Part shown: in pieces, positions 25,255 to 34,894 of the stretch | Position numbering within the stretch: the stretch's first letter is position 1 | Layout of the letters: every line of letters begins with the position of its first letter | Program-made: the position numbers and the translations under genes | DNA from: Fasciola hepatica | Taxonomy: Eukaryota > Platyhelminthes > Trematoda > Plagiorchiida > Fasciolidae | Direction: 5' to 3' | Assembly (NCBI GenBank): GCA_948099385.1 | Contig: CANUEZ040000167.1 | Coordinates: forward strand, 1,384,001 to 1,448,000 | Length of the DNA stretch: 64,000 bases | The notes under the pieces: generated by a model | What the model saw: the letters and a program-made list of their open reading frames with translations, nothing else | Database searches by the model: none | Told to the model about the DNA's origin: nothing

Positions 25255-25478
25255 GCAAGATCCTTTATAACGGTAGGGAAAATCACAGGACTGAGTGCTG
25301 AATCCTGCTGAATCCATCTGGAGACCTCCTGCGACCGAGAGACTTGACCACCCAAATTAGCACTAGATGTTCGCCCTGATAGAATGCCACTTGCCCTCTG
25401 CCTTTTCTTCCCATGGAATTCACTTTGACCTGTTGACGGAATCAAACTCTTTGCTAAAATCCGTGAAACAGACCTCAA
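25255..25478 (-). pseudogene. LINE reverse-transcriptase fragment
   Basis: Minus-strand translation gives FTDFSKEFDSVNR, the RT motif that holds the first catalytic Asp of non-LTR elements. After a frame change it gives WIQQDSALSPVIF, the equivalent of the conserved (R/Q)QG-(C/S)-LSP-LF block. No YADD box was found further on. The fragment is short and carries at least one frame break and several stops. Its family (CR1, Jockey or RTE type) cannot be decided, and the ends are approximate. Confidence 0.6.
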
Positions 25479-26390
25479 TTTGCTTTTATTCACTGAACCT
25501 CCTGGTTACTTCTTCAAGAAAGAACAATGGATTCGTTAGACATGACAGCACTGCCACAAACACAAGCTGCGCACGCAATATGAGGTTATTCTGGATCAGG
25601 TGCCTAGAAACCTATTCCCACTTATTCCTCCCAAGTAACCACAAGGTACTGAATTCAGAATTATTGGTCTGTAGTTTTTGTCCTTTTGACACAGTTCGAT
25701 TGTGTACACTGTCACCACATTAGCCTTCCTTCGGTATCCCGACACCTTTTCTCTTATTTGCTTTTTATACAGCCGCTCGAGGGGAGCCCTTAGGACCTAA
25801 GTCAGATGATTGTTAGTGGTAGAATGAATCGAATCTGGTCTTGCGGCTTTGTCCATTTCCAGAATTCATAGTTCGGCTCACATCTCTACTTCACCTACCT
25901 CGGGCTCTGGTACTTGATATCTTGGTTTTCTCCATCCTTTCTTCTACATTATCTACTGGTCGGCATATGCTCTTAAAAGTGCCAAAAGAGTGTCAGCCGC
26001 GTCCTCCTCGCTTAACGATGAATAATCCTGTTCTTCCCGCAAAGTTGCCATACTTACTGATATGCTTCTGGAATCAAGGGCCCAAAGCCTTAAAGTATTA
26101 CACGAGTTTGGGCTTTGATCCAAATTACCCCGGTCGTTGATAAAATTTTGGTCGGCTTTCGGAGTCACCGGACTGGAACCAAAGTACAAGTAAGGGGGGG
26201 GGGGGGGGGGTGACGACCGGACAACCAAAAACAAAATATGTGACATCAAGCCATTTCGAACTATGGAAAATATCATAACAAGAATGGTGTGTGACAATCA
26301 TAAGAATACAGTGGAAAGTGGGTACAGAACACGTTTAATCAAACCTTCTCTTGTTTTTGTTTTCTAACAAGAAAATACTCAGAGCGACTA
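25479..26390. other. No gene recognised; contains a G homopolymer
   Basis: A run of 17 G at 26194-26210 is the only striking element. A 114-residue minus-strand frame across it (25953-26297) translates the run as a Pro string and looks fortuitous. Confidence 0.45.
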
Positions 26391-26399
26391 AGGTAGAGG

Positions 26400-27246
26400 T
26401 GTAACGTTTTAATGAACATTGTTTTGCTCAGTGAAGCAGTATCATATTCCGCTAGGGGTTCCACAGACTAACTACCCTGTAGCTAAAATGTTAGTTATGA
26501 AGTGGTTGCAAGGTCCCAGCTTAAAAACCTCTCTTTTGTGAACTCGGAGAGGACAGGATCGGCGGATGGAGAAGATGAAATTGTTCTGACTTGATTCTAA
26601 CCGGTGGAACAACATGACAGGCCTCCTACTTTGCGCTCCAAGTCAAAGTAAAGGGGGTTGAGGAATGAGGCGGACGGGATGGAATAGGTGGAACTGACCC
26701 TACACTACTTCAATGGAAGCTCTCTGCATCACTTCTAAAATCTTGCGATTTCGGACAAGATCAGAGTACGTTTTCTGGCTATTGTACTCCAGCAAAGGAC
26801 AGATGTGCGTGCCTAGAAATATGGGAAAATCATTCCACGAGATGCTCGAGAAAGATCTGTGAATCGCATTTGGCACTAAATCGGCAGACTTGTCCTAATG
26901 TTGGTGATGACGGGAGAGGGATAGGTTACAGTCCAGCCAGAAATCGGGGACATTGTATTGGTCAACCCTTGACAGTGTAGCTGGACCGTTAACGGGGAAT
27001 GTTTGACCGGTATATCTGCCGAATGATATGTTTAAACGTTTATCGTCACTATCCGGGAGGTTCCAATCCTGTGACCTGCGGTTTATTTTATCAAGTGAGA
27101 TAAGAAGGTGCTCAACTCCAGAGAGGTACATCCTCCGCATATAATGTTAAAAGATCATCTGTTTAAATCTAGAAAAGAAGGGGGCGTAAGACCAATCCCA
27201 GTACGACACCAGTTGTTACTGGGGGAGATTGGAAAGAAACGGTTCC
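26400..27246 (-). pseudogene. CR1-like LINE, 3' half of reverse transcriptase
   Basis: Read on the minus strand from 27246, the translation shows VVLGLVLRPLLF (the GxVLGPLLF block) and YAEDVPLW (degenerate YADD box). It continues with a hydrophilic stretch and FPVNGPATLSRVDQYNVP...LSLSRHH, which fits the ING...DLGV...S.H region after the palm. Further on are HRSFSSIS, LLEYNSQ and ILEVMQRASI, as in the CR1 C-terminus. Frames change and stops occur, so it is dead. It ends abruptly at the left LTR of the Gypsy element; the 5' half of the same RT resumes beyond that element at 31808. Confidence 0.75.
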
Positions 27247-27489
27247 TGTTGTGTGTGCACTATGCGCATGCGTGCGTTCCATCGAGCGCTCCACGTGATC
27301 TGTCTGACTTTTTTCCCCTGAGCTTAAGTACAATGCTATGACTGGCTGTTCACGCCCACTCACAAGGCCACTGTAAATTGATTGGTTGATTTGTTCATAA
27401 TGCTCGCGTAGTCTATGTCTGGCACAGATTACATACATGCATGTTTACATACGCTACGAGAGCTCCGTGTTCTGATTTACAATATAACA
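27247..27489 (+). repeat. Left (5') LTR of second Ty3/Gypsy element
   Basis: 243 bp from TGTTGTGTG to ATATAACA, matched by 31567-31807 (about 85-90 percent by eye, including a long identical block around the TGATTGGTTGATTTGTTC stretch). It starts TG and ends CA. The sequence after it, CTGGCGTCTCACG, is in the primer-binding position, but I cannot assign a tRNA. Confidence 0.85.
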
Positions 27490-27689
27490 CTGGCGTCTCA
27501 CGCAACGTCTACATCATCTAATACACCTACAGGGTTCTGGATAGAAGCTACAGTGTTCCCGACTCCAGATTCGTGGATTTCCTGGAAAATCACATTTTTC
27601 GGATTACTTGGATCTACTCAAACTGCTCAACCCAGGCTTGATTCTGGACGATTCTGCTAAACTGACGTTTTTAAGGAATCATCTGGGTG

Positions 27690-28270
27690 CGAAGGGCTAA
27701 CGGCAATTTGATATTCGTTCTCCACGTCCAAAAACTGCTTTGGGTGAAGTATTTCAAATGATGGATAAAATTCTGGGTGCCACGTCAAACGTTTATGTAT
27801 CAGGGTTTAATTTCTCGAGGATTTCTCACGAAAGCGGGGAGCTTTTGGAAGGCTTCATATCGCGCCTCATTCAAGGAGTTCGCTGTTGTGATTATTCTCG
27901 CATACCTGCCAAGAAATTCGAGGACGTCATTGCTCATTCAACAACTTATCGCTGGCGTGAAGAGCGACAAAATCCGAGAATGTATTTTTACAGAAGATGC
28001 ACCAAAATTAGCGTGGTATAAAGCCTGCGAATTGGCACGAATCAAGCATCAGATCTGTTCGCAATGCGATTCATTTCCAAAATCACCAGACTTTTTCGGG
28101 CAGCCAAAAAGTTAAACCACCAACACATTTTCAACCCACCGGCAAATTTTTCTGTTGTGGCTCAGCGACTCACCGAGCCCTGCTATAGCGGCTAAACGTC
28201 GCACGTGTTCTAAAATTGGACATTTCGCCAAAGTCCGTCGTACGAGGTTATTAAGCGCGGTAGATAATGA
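27690..28270 (+). pseudogene. gag: gag remnant of second Gypsy element
   Basis: The frame at 27777-28115 contains LIAGVKSDKIRECIF and PKLAWYKACELARIKHQ, matching the late capsid region of Gypsy Gag proteins (QLxxGxxxxxIRxxL and the KAxELA motif). Downstream, in different frames, are two zinc-knuckle traces: FCCGSATHRA near 28150-28180 and CSKIGHFAK near 28209-28235. At least two frame changes and stops separate these parts. Confidence 0.65.
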
Positions 28271-28425
28271 AACTGTGGTCGATATGGGGGATCTACCTAT
28301 TACCGAACCTATATATTCTCTGCATTCTAAAAATAACTTGTGTTGCACACACTATTCACCTATTGTCATGCTCTGATATTCGTACTATTCAGTTTTTATC
28401 CTCAAATGGTTAAGTACCTCTGCTA

Positions 28426-28623
28426 ATGGAGCTTGATTCTGCTTCGCCTCTGAATATCATACCTTTTCCATTCTACGAAAGTCACTTTAAACATTTACCT
28501 GTGCACCCGACCTTTCCTAAATGTGACAGTTATTCAAACTCTGCCATAGGAATGAAAGGGTTTATAATGGTGGCTCTATGTGTAGAAACTACACATCTTC
28601 GGCCTGTTGCAGTGTACATTTGA
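28426..28623 (+). pseudogene. Protease remnant of second Gypsy element
   Basis: MELDSASPLNII occupies the position of the aspartic-protease active site, whose usual form is D-T/S-G. Here it reads D-S-A, so the Gly that normally follows the pair is lost. The rest of the fold is not continuous with RT because of a frame change near 28600. Confidence 0.6.
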
Positions 28624-28749
28624 CACCGAAAAGAAGCCGTTACTTGGTGGTAATGCCATGGTTGCTCCGAACCTTGTGCCTTCGATTGACCGAAAGTCTA
28701 TATCCTCCATCGATATGTCTTTACTGCGTCAAAAATATCCCGCACTATT

Positions 28750-29768
28750 TGCCGAGTCAATTAGACGTGCTTCCAACGCCGCACATCAGATTCGCTAGAA
28801 ACCAAATGCAAAGCCAATGTCTATCTCTCAACCTCGACCAATACTATTGGCTGAATGGGAAGCCGTATCGGCTGCCATACAACAAAGCCGACATCATCGA
28901 ACCACTCTCATGCTCACCCTGGGTGAATCCTCTGATTTCGATTTTTAAAAGATATGGTAGCTTCCGACTTTGTACAGATCTTCGAGCATTGAATGGTCAG
29001 ATAGCTGTTGAGAAATTCATGCTTCCAAGTTCTGACGAGCTACTGGTCCGATTTCCAGGTGCTAAATGTTTTTCCAAATTGGATATTAAAAGTTCTTTTT
29101 ATCACATGCCACTTAAGGAAGAATCCGAACCGCTCACTACTTTTCTTTCATCTGAAGGATTGTTTCAGAACGCGGTTTTCTCAATGGGCTTGAGTTCAGC
29201 TCCATCAGTATGGCAGAGATTTATGAATGAGTCTTTATCTGCACACCACGAATGTATAGTTTACCGAGCGATTACGAATAAACACACACAGGCGAAACGA
29301 ATGAAGAAGTCAGAATGGCCGTTAATAGGCTTTAATCCGTTTGGAATCAGATCATACAGCTGAAATGGAATCAGAGAACTATTAGCAAGAATGTGAACGA
29401 AACATGGGATGAGACGAAAGTATTTAGTTCACCACGTTTATATGCACAATATATGTGTTTTTGGAAATTCTAAACAGGAGAATGACGCTGTGTTGGATTG
29501 TCTTTATCGGTTAAACCTGCGTTTGAATATGAACAAATGTGTATTCTGCACAAAAGAAACATCGTTTCTGGAACATTTCATACCCGAGGATAGATTTCGT
29601 CCCAACGCTGAAAATTCGAATACAATGACAAATATATCTGAATCTACTGCATCAACTCAACTCAAACGTTTCCCCGGTCTTTGTTCTTATTGTTTAACGC
29701 ATCTACCGCATTTCGGTGCTATAGTAGAACCACTTCGAGCACTGTTGGGGGCTGACACTCCATTTTAG
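28750..29768 (+). pseudogene. Reverse transcriptase remnant of second Gypsy element, catalytic pair lost
   Basis: Recognisable blocks in order are SPWVNPLISIFK, FRLCTDLRALN, FSKLDIKSSFYHMPL (the first catalytic Asp is kept), then FSMGLSSAPSVWQRFMN. After about 200 bases with no RT similarity, the frame at 29409 gives YMHNICVFG where RT has YxDD. His and Asn therefore replace both Asp residues (29439-29450). The thumb region follows (LRLNMNKCVF, LKRFPGLCSYC). With neither palm Asp of the YxDD box, the enzyme could not polymerise. Confidence 0.75.
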
Positions 29769-29795
29769 CGGATTGATATTCAGCTTGATGTCTTT

Positions 29796-30300
29796 GTGAG
29801 TGTGAAAGAAATGATTGCATCTTTTCCCGTTGACAGCATTTTTGATGAAACATGTGACACATTTGTTTCAACGGATGCATCGGATGTTGGAGTGGGATAT
29901 GTCTTGTCCCAAATTCAACAGGGACAAGGAAAGGTTATAGCGTACGCATCAAGAAGAATTCCGAGCGCCGAAAGTAAGTATTCAGCCAGTGAAGAAGAAA
30001 CCCTTGTCTGTGTTCGGGCTTGTGAAAAATGACATCTGTATCTCATCGGTAGACATTTTACGCTGCGAACCGATCACGCAGCTCTAACTACACTTCTGAG
30101 TGGTGGAAGTAAAGGTCACAGGCCACTTCGTATTAGTCGTTGGTATGCGAGACTACTCTCCTGTGATTTCGCGATACCATGCATATGTGGGTCTGAAAAC
30201 CAGTTTGCGGATGCACTTTCCCATTTCCCGGAAAATGACCAGGAAAGTGCGAATGATACGACTGGAATTGAAATAATTGCTACGCTGAATGACTTCAGAA
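29796..30300 (+). pseudogene. RNase H remnant of second Gypsy element
   Basis: Contains FVSTDASDVGVGYVLSQ (first Asp), the YSASEEETL block (Glu), LRTDHAAL (third Asp) and FADALSHFP (fourth Asp). The acidic residues survive, but a TGA interrupts the frame at 30030-30032 between the second and third blocks. Confidence 0.75.
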
Positions 30301-30387
30301 TTCAAGCTATAACAAGAGAGAGAGCTTGCGTGAGAAAACACTGGATGACAGTGAACTGCAGCAGGTCGAATAATACATTCAGGGTGG

Positions 30388-31545
30388 ATGGCTCCCAAGA
30401 AAGGTATTATTCCAGATGAACTAAAACGTTACTACAATCTACGAGAGGAGCTTTCAGTGACAGATGAATGTATCATGCGTGGATCGAGATTCATTTCATC
30501 ATTTACTCTAAAACACGAAATTAGATTTTGTGCGCACGAGGGACATCCTGGAATTACAAGGACCCACCGGCGGGTTAGTGAATGGTTTTGGTGGCCTTGT
30601 GTGTGTTCTTCCGTTGAGGTCCCTGTTACTAATTATGGACCTTGTCAACATTCCGATAAAACAATCAAACCCATACCGGCACCAATACAACCAGTGGATT
30701 ATCCAACGCTGCCGTGGGCAAGGTTGGCACTTGAAATCACGAGACCATTTTCAACAGCTCCAAGTCACAAACGAAATACGCTTGTCCCTACATGTTTTTA
30801 CAGTGAGTGGCCTGAAGTACACTTATGCGGAGATGTAACCTCTTCTACGATAATTCAGTGGATGATATACATTATTGATCGTTTTGGTATACCAGAAGAG
30901 GTCGTTACAGACAATGGCTCACAGTTCGTCAACATCCAATCAGAGAAATTTCTAAGCCGGCAAGGGATTAAACATTCACGCACCATACAGTACAATCCTT
31001 CATGCAACGGCGTGGTAGAACGCCTCAACCGTTCACTGAAAGAGAGTATTCAGACATCACAAGTACAAGGAGACTCATGAAAAGATTCCGTACTTCAAGC
31101 GCTGTTTACTTATCGAGCCAGTTATCACAGGGCGGCACTTAAGACTCCGGGAGAACTTACGTTCAGGAGGGCTTTACGTTCAACGCTTAAAGCAGCACAT
31201 CAGGTCGGGAACGATAAAACGAGACCTGAGTTGCCCCGGAGACAGAATTATCTAAGTACTTACACGAGAACAACGGAAATTCTGAGTCGTTTGCGGAATC
31301 AGACAGGACGAAAGGGAAAGGCGAGTTTCTCATCGCCAATATTAATCAAGCGTGTTTTTTAGGACCAGACACATATAAACTAGCCAACGGCAGGAAAGTT
31401 AACACTCGTCAGCTCTATACCGGGAAGCACGCTAGAGCGATTTCTCAACCCATCCCTTCCGAACAACGCAGTGCTAATCAACAGACCGTGCGTCATTCGT
31501 CACGAACTCCTAAACCCGTTGAGCGCTACATAAACACATAAAACA
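30388..31545 (+). pseudogene. Integrase remnant of second Gypsy element
   Basis: A 230-residue open stretch includes the zinc domain (HEGHPGITRTH, then a region where the CxxC is degraded to GPCQH) and core motifs. VTDNGSQF holds the second Asp and NGVVERLN the Glu. The first core Asp is not seen, because the expected D-x-F-S segment reads TCFYSEWPEV. A stop at 31078 splits the core from the C-terminal part (TYRASYH, KTPGELTF, then KLANGRKVNTRQLY-like residues), which ends close to the LTR. Confidence 0.75.
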
Positions 31546-31551
31546 TTGATG

Positions 31552-31566
31552 ATGGAGGGGTGGTGA
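31552..31566 (+). other. Polypurine tract of second Gypsy element
   Basis: A purine-rich run, GGAGGGGTGGTGA, abuts the TG start of the right LTR, confirming plus-strand orientation and the LTR boundary. Confidence 0.6.
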
Positions 31567-31807
31567 TGTTGTGTGCATGATGTACATGCATGCGTTCCAT
31601 CGAGCACTCCATGTGACCAATCTAACTGTTATCTCCTAGGCTTACGCACAATGCTATGATTGGTAGTTCACTCCCGCTCACAAGGTCACTGTAAATTGAT
31701 TGGTTGATTTGTTCATAATGCTCGCGTAGTCTATGTCTGGCACGGATTACATACATTCTTGTTTATGTACGCTACGAGAGCTCCGTGTTCTGACTTACAA
31801 TACAACA
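31567..31807 (+). repeat. Right (3') LTR of second Ty3/Gypsy element
   Basis: 241 bp matching 27247-27489, starting TGTTGTGTG and ending ACAACA. The similarity to the left LTR stops at the terminal CA, where LINE sequence resumes. Confidence 0.85.
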
Positions 31808-32170
31808 GTCTCCACCTGAAATACAAAGCTGCGGTCGGTAAGGAAGCTGCGTAAAACGAGGCACGTAATACCGTATGTTCACAGCTTATGAAGTAGGGGG
31901 ACAGGCGGGAGCTTTCAAAGGCCTTAGTTAGATCGACAAAAACAGCCTGTGAAGGTTGGTCATCATAAGCCTTAGGCAGATTATCCGTGACGGCTAGCGT
32001 ATTGACGATGCGAGATCTGGCAGGAAGAAATCACATTGAGACGGAGGAAGGATTCCATTTGTGTGCCGATGGGAGAGAATAGCATTGACTTGACTGCGCC
32101 CAAATATTTTCCTAGTGATGCTAGCCAAACTTATGGGTTCTGAATTGTAAAAAATGTGAGCCGACCATCC
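31808..32170 (-). pseudogene. CR1-like LINE, 5' half of reverse transcriptase
   Basis: The minus-strand translation gives SEPISLASITRKIFG (the YRPISLTS block of non-LTR RT), then NGILPPSQCDFF. After a frame change comes SQAVFVDLTKAFES, the motif with the first catalytic Asp. It stops at the Gypsy LTR, and the next RT blocks continue at 27246. Both halves together give the expected motif order with no obvious missing block except the few codons at the breakpoint. Confidence 0.75.
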
Positions 32171-34555
32171 CAGAGGTGGATACGATAACTGATTTTCAAC
32201 TGCTGTCGGCGTAAAGTTCATTTCCAACAAAACTCCGAAAATTAAATGAATATTTTGCAGAAAATTCGTACGCAATCTCCGTAAAATACAAACGTGGAGT
32301 AAACTGGTCCCACGTAATTGGTCTGGTTGGGCCGACGGAGATGTCAAACATGTTGGGTGTGCGTTGTGATGAGATAATCTCGGAATAGAAATAAAAAGTT
32401 GTACGCGTATGGGAGTCAAAAGCCTCAGTCATCTAGCTGGGAGATGTGATTAAGGAACGGACTCGATGATTGAGAGCTATCGAAGTTGGAGCTGAAAAAG
32501 AGGCATAGTGAGCTGCCAATTCCCACCGTTTCCTTGTGAATGCTTTGGTGGATTAGGCATGATCCCACCGAGCTGTGTTAGTTGAGCCAAAGAAAACCTT
32601 AGGTAGCTGTAAAAATGGAAATTGGGATATTGCCAAGGGTAGAGGCCAAAGTTATCACGTGCACGGTGCGGTAGATGGATATCGGGGTATTAAGCTGAAA
32701 GTCGTACGAGAGTCGCAGCTGAAGACCTCGGCCATCTGACTGGGAGATCTGATATAGGATACGTAAGGATAATTGTGAGCTAATAATGTTGGAGCTGTTT
32801 CCCCCAAACAACGCAAGAAGTGAAAGAAAAAATCCTTGTTGGGCCGTGCCCGACCAAGCACTACTCGTTGGGCTGCCTTCGGTGGGACCCATTCCTGTCT
32901 TCGCAACTGTTCCGGATTACCCTGAATTCTATGCATCACGAGCAAGACCTGTGGCTTTATACCCGGCAAAGAATCCGTCCAATGGGATGGGAGAGGACCC
33001 ATCACTTGTCTGTGGAAGTTGAACTCTGGGGACAAATAGCCTATCTGGTAAGGAAATCAACTGTCTGAGATTGTCCGTCATCCCATCAGAAGAGTTTCTT
33101 GGGTTAGCTGACTTCAACTAACGATGCAGGAGTGCGTTGACTTGATCAAAGTTGGTCTTAGGGAAGATCTCGATATTTTGATTTTTTAGAGAAGAGGAGG
33201 CCAAGTCACGACATAATCTAACCCAATGAGGATGTCTTCACTTTTATTGAGAAATGGTAATTGGTGTATCACATCTATCTGGGACCATTCACTACCGCCT
33301 GCCAAATCTAGTAGGGAGGAGGTATATCCTGTGCGATATATGGTCGCATCTTTTGAGTTCGCAAGCACAAGTTATCGAGAATGAATTCTGAAAGGGGTTT
33401 ACCAAAGGTGACATGATTGGCGTCCGCCTTTTGCCACTAGTTACATGGTGGGTCTAAGTCACCAGTGATTAGCAGGTGGGTGATGTTTGTTTAGTTCATC
33501 AGGTGGCCTAATAAATCCATGAATCCTAGGCTATCGATTGGCTTGTATGCGGGGGACGATGGACTACACCAAGGGGTAAGATGCTTGCCCTGGAGAGTTG
33601 AAAGTAGTCCACGGACTATTAAAACATGAAGATGTGGAGGCTTCAATGGTAGTTCAAGGTATGCTTATCGTGGTTTGCGACGGTTCCCCAGCACGACACT
33701 TGATGTAGCCCTGTCTTACCATGGAATATCTCAGGATGGAGATTTCCGCGTCAAAAATATCAAGTTTTTGTGAGAACTGAGGCGTAAAGTTTCTCACCCA
33801 CTGCTAGCTGCCAAAGCTGAAGAATTTTATGCAGAATACTCAGGCAGTTTCTGTAAAATTGTATTGGCGCTGGCTCAAAAATTGTTGCGCAAAGTGCTAA
33901 CGGCAACTGATTTCGAGGTTTAGGAGGGGAAAAGCAGGTTCAATTGAAAAAGGAAAGCTGATGATCACAGCTGATCGAACGTCTAGAATGCTTTCGGTTC
34001 TTTGCAAACAAGTTAGGCGCCCAATATTGCTCGGTAAATTTCATTGATTCTCCGGTAAAATTGAGAGGGAAATGCAACACCAATCATAGTTGGCCGACCG
34101 TTACACAACTAGAATTCGTGACACGACACCGGTTCAAACGTAAAGGTGGTGGTGGCGTTCTGCAGTCCAACAGCGCGCTGTCTAAAATTTTGCGGTCAGT
34201 TTGAGGGGTTCGCGATAACTGATACGCGTGTTGGTGAATCATGCAGCCCATTGACACGACTTATGCTGAATTATCCTGGAAAGGAACCTTACTTCACGTG
34301 TGCACTAATTACCTTGTATACGTGCATAGATGCATTCATAAAACCACTTTTTTTATTCCAAAGCCATTTTGGGGTAGTGAAGACAACTAACTGCACGGTG
34401 CTTTTCCGTGAGTAAGAAGCATGCAAGATGCAAATATACAAATTTGTGGACTGAAGCCTAAAATGAGACACCTCAGTGGCCATATTTGAATTACTCTTTC
34501 CCGCAAGTTACTACTGATCTCTGTTATCTATGGTTTAAATGCCCGCTGCACGGTA
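32171..34555. other. Noncoding; contains a diverged direct repeat
   Basis: About 110 bases at 32390-32505 resemble 32698-32805: both contain a near-identical CTGGGAGAT...GAT segment and end in a TTGGAGCTG block. Short open frames cross both copies but carry no recognised domain. Nothing was recognised from 33100 to 34555. Confidence 0.45.
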
Positions 34556-34559
34556 CAAC

Positions 34560-34890
34560 ACGTTCTTTACAAAGAAAATCTGGGGGAGACGGCATTGTAG
34601 TGACCTCGAGCGTCCTGAGAAAATGACAGTTTTCTGGACATCATTTTGGATCTATTTTCTCTACGATTTTTTTCTGAATTTTGACGTCGACCTCACTGTT
34701 TTGTTCGGTTGCGTATGTTTTACCGGACTAACTTTTCCGAGGTTTCCGTCGATCTCGTTTTGAATACCCTTTCACTTTTGGTCCTTCACCGATTGTATAC
34801 GCTCGCGGTTCGCTTTCTGCACAGCCGTTGCTTTCATATCCTTAGGGTGTGTCTCTCGTATCGTTACTGTTTCGGTGTCACGATATATGG
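34560..34890 (-). repeat. Dispersed repeat R3, inverted copy
   Basis: The reverse complement resembles 47690-48010 and 62680-63030. Shared blocks include an ACAGTGAGGTCG-like segment, a GAAAATGGT/GTCAGAAAA segment and CTCAG near the end. Copies are moderately diverged. Family nature is unknown; no ORF is conserved among copies. Confidence 0.5.
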
Positions 34891-34894
34891 AATA

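Larger units (their letters stand above)
27247..31807 (+). mobile_element. Decayed Ty3/Gypsy retrotransposon nested in a CR1-like LINE
   Basis: A 4561-bp element with both LTRs, and gag, protease, RT, RNase H and integrase remnants in canonical order on the plus strand. Integrase after RNase H places it in Ty3/Gypsy. It is unrelated at family level to the array element. Stops and frameshifts are frequent and LTR divergence is substantial, so the insertion is old. The flanks (GTTCC on the left, GTCTCC on the right) are at best a decayed target duplication. Both flanks are halves of one LINE RT read on the minus strand. Confidence 0.85.

Noticed and set aside
27241..31813. Target-site duplication of the second Gypsy element
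   Set aside because: The flanks GTTCC and GTCTCC are similar but not equal; it cannot be distinguished from chance.
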